From NCBI GenBank assembly GCA_007751475.1, contig CP036434.1, forward strand, positions 372,001 to 436,000: 64,000 nt of DNA. Reading direction: 5' to 3'. This document shows positions 43,472 to 52,399 of this stretch, piece by piece; the stretch's first letter is position 1; every line of letters begins with the position of its first letter. Source of the DNA: Saltatorellus ferox. GTDB taxonomy: Bacteria; Planctomycetota; UBA1135; GCA-002686595. The notes under the pieces were generated by a model. It saw only the letters and a program-made list of their open reading frames with translations. It was not told the origin of the DNA and searched no databases. A program made the translations under genes and the position numbers.

Positions 43472-45910
43472 TCAGCGGACTTCGAGCACGTCGCCGGGAA
43501 CGAGCGTCAGGGTCCGAACTTCCGGCGCCTCGCTGCCCGCCCTGCGCTCCCTGAGCTCGAAGCGCCACTCGGCTGGCTTCAGGCTGTCCAGGCGAAGCTC
43601 ATCGCCCGCCGTGCTGTAATTCCAGCTTCCGAACCAGTCATCCTCGGGAGCCACGCGATACGAAGCGCGCACGAACCATTCGCCCTTCCAGCCCGGAGGA
43701 CGCTGGACGAGGGCGGTCGCTCCTTCTCGAAGCTCCACGGGCACCACCGTCGTTCCGGTCGCGGAGCACGAGGCGCGGCCGCGCCACGCGGGGAGGCTTC
43801 CGGACGCGTTCGCGGCCTGGACCTCGAAGACGACGGCGCCAGCGGGCACACGGATTCCGTAGCGGCCGCTACCCAGCCGCTCACCACGGACGCCGCCAGT
43901 GAGCGTCTCTCCCTCCTCGTCCGGCTCGGGCACGCGCGTCCATTCGATGCTCAGGTCGTCCACGAACGGCGCGCCGCTTTCGAGGTACCGCACATCGAGT
44001 TCGACGCGCGCCGTGCGAGCGGGGATCGCGTCGTCGTCCGCAAGTTCGCTCGACAATGCCTCCTCGCTCGGCTTCTCCGTGAACTCGACCGGGACGCGGT
44101 CCACCTCCGAATCGAGGTCCGCGCGCCGGAGCATCGGTGAGATCCACTCCACGGTTTCTCCTGCGAGCGTGGCGTCGCCGTGAAACCTCACCGCGTCGAT
44201 CTCGTGCAGCTCCACGCCAGGCACCAGGTCGGGCGTCAGGGTGAAGCTGACCTCGCCGTTGCCGGAGCCGAACCACCGCCCGGTGGCGATCCTTCGCCCG
44301 TCCGCCGTCCAGAGCGTGAGCTCGAACTTCGCGGTCATCTTCGGCGCGTCGAGCTGGATCCGCGGCTCGTCCGCCCGAACCGGGACCCCGCCGCGAGTGG
44401 CCACCAGACGCACGCCGAAGCGCCGCTCCGCCTGCCAGACAAGGCCGCCGCTGCCCGCCTCCGCCCACTCGGGGCCCGTGATCTCCCAGCCGGGATCGAG
44501 GGATCGAACGGTGTAGGATCCAGGCTCGAGGCCGCCGAACGACACCGATCCGTTCGCGCTCGTGCGGCCTTCGCACTGGGAATATGGCCACCCTTCCGGC
44601 GGCGAAAGCTGACGCTTCGAGCCTTCCATCAGAACGCGCGTCGCGCAAAGGCTGTCCGAGTTCACGAACGGCGAATGGATGAAGAGAGCGAGTTCCGTGA
44701 CGGGCTGGCCGAGGGGGCCCTCGACGCGGCCATCGATCGAGAGGCCGGCATCGAGCGAGATCACGAGCTCCCGCGCGCTGCTTCCTGCAGGGCCCCGCGC
44801 GATGGGCAGGCCTTCCGAGCGCAGATAGCCGTTCGCCACGGCGGCAACCCGAACCTCGCCGTCGTGGCGGGAGAGCCAGCGCTCGACGTCCCTGCTTTCC
44901 AGCGTGAACGCGCCATCGCGACCGGTGGTGGTGCGTGGCGGAAGGAGCGCGCGATCCGCCTCATCCGGGTGCGGGTCCATGAGGAAGACGACGGCGCCTT
45001 CGATCCCGCTCTGGCGCTCGCCCACGACGCGACCTTGCAGGCGAGTGACGTCACCGGCAGCGCGATCTCCGGACGCCGCGGTGTTGGCCGAAACATCCGG
45101 GCGCAACTCGACTCGAGCGAGGGCCTGCGGCGCGCCCTGCGGGCGCGTCTTCTGCGGCTCCAGATGAGCTTCGGACTCGCGCCGCACGGCGGAAACCTCG
45201 TTGGGCGATTCAAATCGACTCTCAGGACGAATTACGAAGAAGCCGATGGCGCAGAGGAGAGCCGCCGCGACGGCGAGGAGTGGCTTCATGGTCAAGACCA
45301 GGCTGGAGACAGTGGCCGGGAAAGAAATGGACAGCGCGGTCGGCACCGGGAGCGCTTTCTCGGGCAACAGCGCGAGCGGGAGGAGCGCGAGCGCCCACGA
45401 ACTGTTCTCCGCGTCACCTGCGTTCTCTCGAGCTAGGTCCTCTCGAAGCAGCTCCAGGCCTCTTCGCAGTCGCCATCGAACCGTGTCGACCTTGGCCCCC
45501 GAGCGCGCCGCGATCTCCGCCACCGACAGCTCCTCCAGGTAGTGCTCCAGCACGGCGCGCCGGAACGGCTCCTGGAGTCTGCGCGCGGCGCCCGCCACGT
45601 GCTCGGCGGCCTCGGCGGCGGCCACCAGCTCATGGCTCGACGGAGCGCTTCCTTCCGTGGCCCTGCTGCGCTCGCGATCGCCGCGCCGGATCGCGTCGCG
45701 ATGGCGTCGGGCCGCGAGCTTCCCCGCGACGGAGCGCAGCCAGCTGCGGCTCGAGGTGACGTCCGCGGGGCCCGCCTGAAGCGCCGCCACGACCGTGTCC
45801 TGCACGAGGTCGTCGGCGTCGCCTTCGCTCCGCAGCAGCGCGCGCGCCACCCGCTTGAGCCAGGCGAGATCGGCCGGGTTCAGGGACGCATGGACGGCGG
45901 GGGAGGCCAT
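43472..45910 (-). CDS. Membrane-anchored ECF sigma factor with a large extracytoplasmic beta domain
   Basis: The protein has 812 residues. Residues 10-160 are an ECF sigma factor: region 2 with DADDLVQDTVVAALQAG and region 4 with LSVAEIAARSGAKVDTVRWRLRRG. A transmembrane segment follows at about 207-227 (LLAVAAALLCAIGFFVI), and the remaining 580 residues are outside, with carboxypeptidase-regulatory-like beta-sandwich segments (LQGRVVGERQSGIEGAVVFL, ASVSFGGLEPGSYTVRS-type). No separate anti-sigma gene is present, so the membrane part may tether and control the sigma domain. ATG 45910 is preferred; GTG 45940 is possible. Confidence 0.85.
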   Translation of the reverse strand: MASPAVHASLNPADLAWLKRVARALLRSEGDADDLVQDTVVAALQAGPADVTSSRSWLRSVAGKLAARRHRDAIRRGDRERSRATEGSAPSSHELVAAAEAAEHVAGAARRLQEPFRRAVLEHYLEELSVAEIAARSGAKVDTVRWRLRRGLELLREDLARENAGDAENSSWALALLPLALLPEKALPVPTALSISFPATVSSLVLTMKPLLAVAAALLCAIGFFVIRPESRFESPNEVSAVRRESEAHLEPQKTRPQGAPQALARVELRPDVSANTAASGDRAAGDVTRLQGRVVGERQSGIEGAVVFLMDPHPDEADRALLPPRTTTGRDGAFTLESRDVERWLSRHDGEVRVAAVANGYLRSEGLPIARGPAGSSARELVISLDAGLSIDGRVEGPLGQPVTELALFIHSPFVNSDSLCATRVLMEGSKRQLSPPEGWPYSQCEGRTSANGSVSFGGLEPGSYTVRSLDPGWEITGPEWAEAGSGGLVWQAERRFGVRLVATRGGVPVRADEPRIQLDAPKMTAKFELTLWTADGRRIATGRWFGSGNGEVSFTLTPDLVPGVELHEIDAVRFHGDATLAGETVEWISPMLRRADLDSEVDRVPVEFTEKPSEEALSSELADDDAIPARTARVELDVRYLESGAPFVDDLSIEWTRVPEPDEEGETLTGGVRGERLGSGRYGIRVPAGAVVFEVQAANASGSLPAWRGRASCSATGTTVVPVELREGATALVQRPPGWKGEWFVRASYRVAPEDDWFGSWNYSTAGDELRLDSLKPAEWRFELRERRAGSEAPEVRTLTLVPGDVLEVR

Positions 45911-46015
45911 CGCGCGGGACTGGGGGCGGTGGGAGTGCACACCCCTACTGTTCCCACGCTCCTCAGAACCGCGAACTCAATCCGAAGAACTTCCCAGAGG
46001 AACGACCTGGCCTGG

Positions 46016-46507
46016 TCATCCCAGCAAACGATCGAGTGCGTCGGCGATCTCAGCGTAGGGGGAGGGCTTCTTCAGCACGAAGGTCGCGCCCATCGCCCGG
46101 GCGCGATCGCGCTCGTCGGCCTCGCCCCCCGTGAGCACCAGGATCGGCGGCAGGGTCTTGTTGCGGGAGACCTCCTTCATCACGTCGACTCCGCTGGTGT
46201 TCGGAAGCGTGAGGTCCATGATCACCGCGTCGTAGCGACAGGAGAGGAGGCTCCATCGCGCGGCGACTCCATCGGCCGCTTCGGACACGTCGCATCCGTC
46301 ATGGGTGAGACGCTCCTTCAGGGCGTGACGGAGGTGCTGGTCATCCTCGACCAGGAGGACGCGCGCTCGGCTCTGGCCCGCCATGAACCGGGGTTTGTGA
46401 GTGGGCGGAGCTTCCAGCGTCGCGGCGCCACCGCCGGGGCGAAGGCCGAAGAGTGAGCGGGCGTGCTCGGAGAAGCGGAGGGTAGAAGGCGAAGGGCTAT
46501 GTTCCAT
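46016..46507 (-). CDS. Single-domain response regulator (REC)
   Basis: The protein has 163 residues from ATG 46507; an alternative ATG 46384 (MAGQSRARVLLVEDD) would give 122 residues and a compact REC domain. The REC domain has the acidic pair in LLVEDD, the phospho-acceptor Asp in AVIMDLTLP, Thr in ILVLTGG and Lys in FVLKKPSP. It lacks an output domain, so it is a CheY-like relay. No histidine kinase is nearby. The 41-residue N-terminal extension is of unclear meaning. Confidence 0.85.
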   Translation of the reverse strand: MEHSPSPSTLRFSEHARSLFGLRPGGGAATLEAPPTHKPRFMAGQSRARVLLVEDDQHLRHALKERLTHDGCDVSEAADGVAARWSLLSCRYDAVIMDLTLPNTSGVDVMKEVSRNKTLPPILVLTGGEADERDRARAMGATFVLKKPSPYAEIADALDRLLG

Positions 46508-46614
46508 GCCTTCCGGTTCGACATCGGATCACATGTGGCGCGAGTGGTCAGGAAGTTGCTGACACAACCCGTACACGGGGGGGGGTTCGAGCGCCCCAAT
46601 GCGGGAATGACTGG

Positions 46615-47601
46615 CTACAGAACGAGATCCGCCACGATGCCCCGGTGATCGGAACCGACGTCCACGCCGACCCGGAAGTCCTTCACGCTCACGCTCGAGG
46701 TCACCAGCACGTGGTCGATCAGGATCTTTCCGGTGAACCAGAGCGGCGAGGGCCAGGAGCCCCACGGGCCATGGCCGAAGCAGGCGGGACGCAGGCGTTC
46801 GCGCTCCAGCACTCGCCTCAGGTCGTGGGACCAGACAGTGGCGTTCAGGTCACCCGCGACCACGACCGGGCCCTGCATCGATTCGGCCCGCATCGCCATG
46901 GCGTCGAGCTGTTCGCGGCGATCCCTCGCGGCCGACGAGCTGACCGGCGGCATCGTGTGCAGGGCGATCAGGTGGAACGTTCGCTCGTCCTTCGTCAGCT
47001 CCGCGTCGATCCACGGCACCGGCGCAGGGTCGGCCAGGATCTGGACCTCGCCGACGCCCATGCCGTTTCGAACGTAGAGGGAAAGCCCGAAGTTGTCCTC
47101 GCGCACCGTGGCGGTCTCGACGCGGCTGTACTGGAGCAATCCCGTCTCCAGGCGGTCGATCCAGGTCTGATTCGTCTCCTGGACCACGAGGACGTCAGCG
47201 TTCTCCGACACGATCCAGTCGATGACCAGGCCGTGGTCCTGGTTCGCCGTGAGCACGTTCACGGCGAGCACCCGGAGGGGAACCGACCCCTCGCGCCCGG
47301 TCGGGGCGGGCTCCTGGAAGAACGGGAGGAGCTGGAAGGCCGAGAGGCCGAACGAGAGCGCGAAGAGCACCGTCGCCAGCCGCAGCCCCATGAGCGCGCC
47401 GGTCAGCGCGCCCACCAGGCCGATGGCCGCGTACTGCAGGTGAAAGTGGTTGAAGAGATCGAAGGTCCAGTAGAGGCCGCCGAGCCGTCCAGCGCCGATG
47501 CAGGCCAGCACGCCCACGGCGAGCGCCGCCCAGACCGTGGCCAGGACCTTCCGAAGCGTGAGCCCTTCGGGCTCCTCTTCTTCTTCCTGGATGGCGTGCA
47601 T
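46615..47601 (-). CDS. Membrane-anchored endonuclease/exonuclease/phosphatase (EEP) family protein
   Basis: The 328-residue protein has three N-terminal hydrophobic helices (residues about 20-95) and a C-terminal EEP domain: VLVVQETNQTWIDRL, VVVAGDLNATVWSHDL, KILIDHVLVTS and VGSDHRGIVADLVL, with the catalytic His and Asp present. Relatives hydrolyse phosphodiesters of nucleic acids or lipids/sphingolipids. The substrate is unknown. It is divergent from the UvrA-like gene, with 161 bp between. Confidence 0.88.
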   Translation of the reverse strand: MHAIQEEEEEPEGLTLRKVLATVWAALAVGVLACIGAGRLGGLYWTFDLFNHFHLQYAAIGLVGALTGALMGLRLATVLFALSFGLSAFQLLPFFQEPAPTGREGSVPLRVLAVNVLTANQDHGLVIDWIVSENADVLVVQETNQTWIDRLETGLLQYSRVETATVREDNFGLSLYVRNGMGVGEVQILADPAPVPWIDAELTKDERTFHLIALHTMPPVSSSAARDRREQLDAMAMRAESMQGPVVVAGDLNATVWSHDLRRVLERERLRPACFGHGPWGSWPSPLWFTGKILIDHVLVTSSVSVKDFRVGVDVGSDHRGIVADLVL

Positions 47602-47762
47602 GGGGTGCGAAGCGGCGAGCGGAAAACGAATGCGGGATCGCGAGCGAGTCGCGTTCGAAAGCGGGTAAGGGAGCGTACCTGGCGGCGCGGTTCAAGCTCT
47701 TCTGGAAAGGAACTCTTCGGGCTGGCTGTCCGCACGCTTCATGGGGGCTTACCGTGCGTCCC

Positions 47763-50700
47763 ATGGGGAGAAGCCATTCCGACCGTCCCGCATCCGAGAC
47801 TCGTATCCGCGGCGCCCGCGATCGCAATCTCCAGGGGGTGGATCTCGACCTCCAGCGCGGCGTCTGGACTTCGATCGTCGGTCCCTCGGGCTCCGGAAAG
47901 TCGACGCTCGTCTTCGACACGCTCGTTCGAGAGGGCGAGCGCCGCTACCTCGGCGCGCTCTCGCCCAAGGCCCGGCAGTTCTTCGGCAAGCTCGGACGCG
48001 CCCACGTCGAGGAACTCACGGGCCTGCCCGTTCCGATCGCGGTCGGCCACCGATCGATCACCCGCAACCCGCGCTCGACGGTCGGCACCCAGTCCGGGGT
48101 CCTGGACGTCCTGAGGCTCCTCTGGGCCCGCGCCGCGAGCCACCCGGAGGAGCCGAGGCTGACCCGCGGCCACTTCAGCTTCAACACGAGCGCGGGCGCC
48201 TGCGCGGCCTGCGGAGGCACCGGCCTGGAGGACCGCGTCGAGCCCTCGCTCCTGGTCGCCGACGCCTCGAAGTCCCTCCGCGAAGGCGCCCTCGTCCCGA
48301 CCCTGAAGAACGGCTACACCGTCTACAGCCAGGTCACGCTGGAGGTCATGGACGAGATCGCCCACGCCCACGGCTTCGACGTCGATACACCGTGGGACTC
48401 CCTGACCGACGCCCAGCGTGAGGTCGTTCTGTACGGCACGCGAGCGCTGAAGGTGCCCTTCGGCAAGCACAGCCTCGAGTCCCGGATGAAGTGGGAGGGC
48501 ATCACGGCGCGGCCGCGCGAGGAGGGCTACTACCGGGGGCTGATCCCCGTGATCGAGGAGACGCTGAAGCGCAGCCGCAACGACAACATCCTGCGCTTCG
48601 TCGAGTCGGTTCCGTGCCGCGCCTGCGCAGGGTCTCGGCTGGCGAAGGTCGGCCGTGAGGCGCGCCTCGGCGACGCCACGCTTCCCGAGCTTCTCGCGGT
48701 CCCTGCGAAGATGTTCCCCGCCGCGCTCGACGCCTTGCCCGCCAGCCCGGTCCTCGACGCTCTGCGGCCAACGCTCGTCGCTCGCGCCGATCGGATGACG
48801 GCCCTCGGGCTCGGGCACCTCGCCTTCGATCGCAGCGCCGCCACGCTCTCGGCCGGCGAGGCCAAGCGCCTCCGCCTCGCCGCCCACCTGACCGGCGGCC
48901 TCGGCGGCGCGCTCTACGCCCTCGACGAACCGACCCTCGGGCTCCATCCCGAGAGCCGCGTCGGCCTGCGAGCGATGCTCGACGAACTCGTGGCGAACGG
49001 CAACACTCTCGCCGTCGTCGAGCACGATCCCGACATGGTGCGCTGCGCCCATACCGTCGTCGCGCTCGGACCCGGCGCCGGGCCCCACGGCGGCCGGATC
49101 GTCGGTAGCGGCCCGGGCGCCGACTGGGTGCTCGGGGAGCCGGAGTTGGATCCCGTCGCCACCGAGCGAGCATCTGCACCCTCTACAGGGGCGATCGAGC
49201 TGCGCGGTGCCACGCTCCACAACCTGGAGAGCGCCAATCTCCACATCGAACTGGGGCAGCTCCACGTGGTGATCGGCCCGTCCGGCGCGGGTAAGACGTC
49301 CCTGGTGTTCGGCACCCTGCTCCCTGCGCTGGGCAGCGCCCGCGGGGGCCCCTTCACGGAGCTCGACGTTCCGGAAGGCGTGCGCGTTCACGCGGTCGAC
49401 GCGCGCCCGATGGGGCGCTCGTCGCGCAGCACCCCCGCCACGTGGTCCGGCGCGTTCGACGGGATCCGCCGCGCTTTCGCCGACACGCCCCAGGCAAAGG
49501 CCGCCGCGCTCACGGCCAGCGACTTCTCCTTCAACGCCAAGGGCGGGCGCTGCTCCCACTGCGAAGGCCTCGGCGTCGTGCGCGTGGGGCTCCATCTCCT
49601 CGAAGACGCGGTTCAGACCTGCGGCGCCTGCGGCGGCGCTCGCTACGGCGCGCGCGTTCTCGACGTTCCCCTGTGTGGACGCAGCATCGCGGAGGTCCTG
49701 GCGCTCTCCATCGAAGAAGCCCTCGAGTTCTTCACGCTTCAGTCGCTTCTCCCGGCGGTCACGGCGCCTCTCGCCGCAATGGTCGACCTCGGCATTGGTT
49801 ACCTCCGACTCGGCACGCCCTCGACGCAGCTCTCCAGCGGCGAGGCCCAGCGCATTCGCCTGGCGACGCTGCTCTCGAAGGAACGCATGGAGCCCTCGCT
49901 CTTCGTGTTCGACGAGCCTGATCGGGGACTGGACACGGGCGACATCGCGCGCCTTCTGCGCGCGCTCCGGGGACTCTGCCAGCGAGGCCATACCGTCCTT
50001 GCGATCTCCCACCACCGTCACGTCTGGCAGGCGGCGGACGGCCTCACGGAGGTACGCGACGGCCGGGCCGCACGGGTTACCTGGGAAGAGGTGCGCCCGC
50101 TGACGGAGCTGCCGCCGCGCGCCGACGCTTCGCCTGTCCCCGAGCAGGCCGCCGCCAGCATCCGCGTCCGCGGCGCCCGGACCCACAACCTGAGGAGCGT
50201 CGACGTCGACATTCCCCACGGAAGGCTCACCGCGATCACGGGCGTCTCGGGAAGCGGCAAGTCCTCCCTCGCGTTCGACACCATCGCGGCGGAAGCGCTG
50301 CACCGGTACGCGGAGACGCTTCCGTTCCAGGTTCGGCGCTACATGGATCAGCTCCCGAGACCGGACGTGGATTCGATCGATGGCCTCACGCCGGCGATCG
50401 TCCTGCGCCAGGAGCCCGCGCGCTTCACCGCTCGCTCGACCGTGGCGACGCAGTCCGAGATCGGCCCCCTCGTGCGGCTCCTCTTTGCGCGAGCCGGAAC
50501 GCTCCACGGAGAGCCAGCAGGGCTCACCCAGTCGCACTTCAGCCCCGACAGGCCCGAGGGCGCTTGCGCGACCTGTGAGGGACGTGGAGAGGTGCTGCGC
50601 GCCCACGTCGAGACGCTCGTGACGTCCCCGGAGCTCACCCTGGCGGGCGGCGCGCTGGGCGGCAGCAAGGCAGGCGCGTTCTTCACGGAGCCCGACGGCC

Positions 50701-52298
50701 AGTACCTGGCGACCCTGCGCGCCGCGACCGGCGACGATCTCGCTCGCCCCTGGAGCGACCTTCCGGCGCGGGTGCGCGAGATCGCCATGGACGGCACGGG
50801 CGACGAGGAGTACGAGGTGGAGTGGTCCTTCCGCAGGGGCGGGCGCAGTGGGACCCACCGCTTCCGCGGTCCCTGGGAGGGCTTCCTGGCGCTCGTCCAG
50901 AAGGAAGCGCTGCGGCGTGGCGCGACGAAGACCGGCAAGGCCTGGCTGGAGGTTCTCAGGCCCACTGGTTGCGAGGCATGCGAGGGCGTCGGGCTCGGTC
51001 CGATCCCGCGCAGTGTCCGATTGGGGGAGCTGGGGATCGCTGAGGCGCAGGCGGTTCCGCTCGAAGGGCTGGTGGCGTCGCTGGCGAAGAACGCGAGCGG
51101 GCACCCGGCGTGGGCCGAGCTTCGTCACGGCATCACGGAGCGCGTCGACGCGCTCCGGTCTCTCGATCTGGGGGATCTGGCGCTCGGGACACGCGCGAGG
51201 CATCTCTCCTCTAGCGAACTCCAGCGCGTGCGGCTGGCGAGCGTCCTGTTCTCCGGACTCAGCGGGGTGACGATCGTCCTGGACGAGCCCGATGCGGGCC
51301 TGGACGATGCGGCGCTTCCGGGGCTCGTGGAGCGACTCCAGGCCCTGACGCGCGCGGGCAACACGGTTCTCGCCGTGACCCACCGCGAGCCCTTGATCGA
51401 CGCAGCCGACCATGTCGTCGAGATCGGACCCGGCGCGGGCCGGGCGGGGGGCACCATCGTCGCGCCGACCGAGCGCGCGTTCGCGCCCGCCTGCGAACCC
51501 ATCGCCGCATCTGCGGAGCGAGTGGCGCTGAACGGCGAGATCGCGCTTCCCGCGCACGGGTTCGTCGTCGTCGACGGAAGCGTGTCCGCCCTCGATCGCT
51601 TCTTTCGCGAGGCCGCAGCCCGGACCCGTTGGGATCAGGTGGTGGACGCGCGCGCCGCGGTCCAGGCCACCATGCCGCTCACGGCACTCGGGGTCCTCGG
51701 TGATCTCCAGAAGCTTTACCACGCCGCTGCGGAGGGAACCGATCTGCCGCGGTCGGCCTTCTCGTTCATGGGCCCGAAGGGGCGCTGCCCGGCCTGCTCG
51801 GGGAGCGGCGTCGACCGCGTCGCGCTGGACTTCATGGCGGACCTGGCGGTGCCCTGCGAGGCGTGCGGTGGGAGCCGCTATCGCCCCGAAGTGCTGGCGG
51901 TCGAGTGGAGTGGGCGGAACGTAGCGGAGTTCCTGAGCACGCCTGTGGTCGATCTACCGGAGGATCTGCCGGCACGCCTCCTGCGGGCGCGGGAGGCCCT
52001 CGTCGAGGTCGGCCTCGGGCACCTTTCCTTCGGGCGCCGGACGCCAACGCTATCCGGTGGGGAAGCTCGCCGACTGGCCCTGGCGGCGGGCCTGGGCGCG
52101 GCCGGTTCGTCGTCGGTTCTCTGCTTGCTCGATGCGCCAGGCACCGGGCTGTCCGAATCAGATCTCGACGCGCTGATCGGTACGTTCCGTCGCAGGGTGC
52201 ACCGCGGCGCTCTCTTTCTGGCCACGGAGCAGCGCACATCGCTTCGCCGCACCGCGTCCGAGATCCTGCAGCTCACCGCTTCTTTAGGTCCTGGATAG
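47763..52298 (+). CDS. Double-length UvrA-like ATPase with four ABC modules
   Basis: The protein has 1511 residues, against about 940 for UvrA, made of two UvrA-like halves. Walker A motifs: GPSGSGKST (40-48), GPSGAGKTS (505-513), GVSGSGKSS (827-835); the fourth site near 1270 (VVDGSVSALDR) has lost GK[ST]. Signatures: LSAGE (362), LSSGE (690), degenerate LSSSE (1148), LSGGE (1430). Zinc-finger pairs such as CAACGGTG, CSHCEG and CGACGG persist. The UvrB-binding region between the first ATP motif and the signature seems absent, as in UvrA2. It is probably not a standard nucleotide-excision-repair UvrA; drug resistance or another DNA role is possible. ATG 47763 is preferred over GTG 47754. Confidence 0.9.
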   Translation: MGRSHSDRPASETRIRGARDRNLQGVDLDLQRGVWTSIVGPSGSGKSTLVFDTLVREGERRYLGALSPKARQFFGKLGRAHVEELTGLPVPIAVGHRSITRNPRSTVGTQSGVLDVLRLLWARAASHPEEPRLTRGHFSFNTSAGACAACGGTGLEDRVEPSLLVADASKSLREGALVPTLKNGYTVYSQVTLEVMDEIAHAHGFDVDTPWDSLTDAQREVVLYGTRALKVPFGKHSLESRMKWEGITARPREEGYYRGLIPVIEETLKRSRNDNILRFVESVPCRACAGSRLAKVGREARLGDATLPELLAVPAKMFPAALDALPASPVLDALRPTLVARADRMTALGLGHLAFDRSAATLSAGEAKRLRLAAHLTGGLGGALYALDEPTLGLHPESRVGLRAMLDELVANGNTLAVVEHDPDMVRCAHTVVALGPGAGPHGGRIVGSGPGADWVLGEPELDPVATERASAPSTGAIELRGATLHNLESANLHIELGQLHVVIGPSGAGKTSLVFGTLLPALGSARGGPFTELDVPEGVRVHAVDARPMGRSSRSTPATWSGAFDGIRRAFADTPQAKAAALTASDFSFNAKGGRCSHCEGLGVVRVGLHLLEDAVQTCGACGGARYGARVLDVPLCGRSIAEVLALSIEEALEFFTLQSLLPAVTAPLAAMVDLGIGYLRLGTPSTQLSSGEAQRIRLATLLSKERMEPSLFVFDEPDRGLDTGDIARLLRALRGLCQRGHTVLAISHHRHVWQAADGLTEVRDGRAARVTWEEVRPLTELPPRADASPVPEQAAASIRVRGARTHNLRSVDVDIPHGRLTAITGVSGSGKSSLAFDTIAAEALHRYAETLPFQVRRYMDQLPRPDVDSIDGLTPAIVLRQEPARFTARSTVATQSEIGPLVRLLFARAGTLHGEPAGLTQSHFSPDRPEGACATCEGRGEVLRAHVETLVTSPELTLAGGALGGSKAGAFFTEPDGQYLATLRAATGDDLARPWSDLPARVREIAMDGTGDEEYEVEWSFRRGGRSGTHRFRGPWEGFLALVQKEALRRGATKTGKAWLEVLRPTGCEACEGVGLGPIPRSVRLGELGIAEAQAVPLEGLVASLAKNASGHPAWAELRHGITERVDALRSLDLGDLALGTRARHLSSSELQRVRLASVLFSGLSGVTIVLDEPDAGLDDAALPGLVERLQALTRAGNTVLAVTHREPLIDAADHVVEIGPGAGRAGGTIVAPTERAFAPACEPIAASAERVALNGEIALPAHGFVVVDGSVSALDRFFREAAARTRWDQVVDARAAVQATMPLTALGVLGDLQKLYHAAAEGTDLPRSAFSFMGPKGRCPACSGSGVDRVALDFMADLAVPCEACGGSRYRPEVLAVEWSGRNVAEFLSTPVVDLPEDLPARLLRAREALVEVGLGHLSFGRRTPTLSGGEARRLALAAGLGAAGSSSVLCLLDAPGTGLSESDLDALIGTFRRRVHRGALFLATEQRTSLRRTASEILQLTASLGPG

Positions 52299-52399
52299 GC
52301 GGGCCTGGGAGCCTCTGTGCTTACCCATTCTCGCAACGTCATCGCGCCGCGCTTCTGATTCAGGAGCCTCGAGCGAGACCCTACCGAAGCACACCATCC

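Noticed and set aside
47739..51722. 1327-codon minus-strand open frame opposite the UvrA-like gene
   Set aside because: Arg-rich antisense shadow with no domains; the plus-strand gene has all ATPase motifs.
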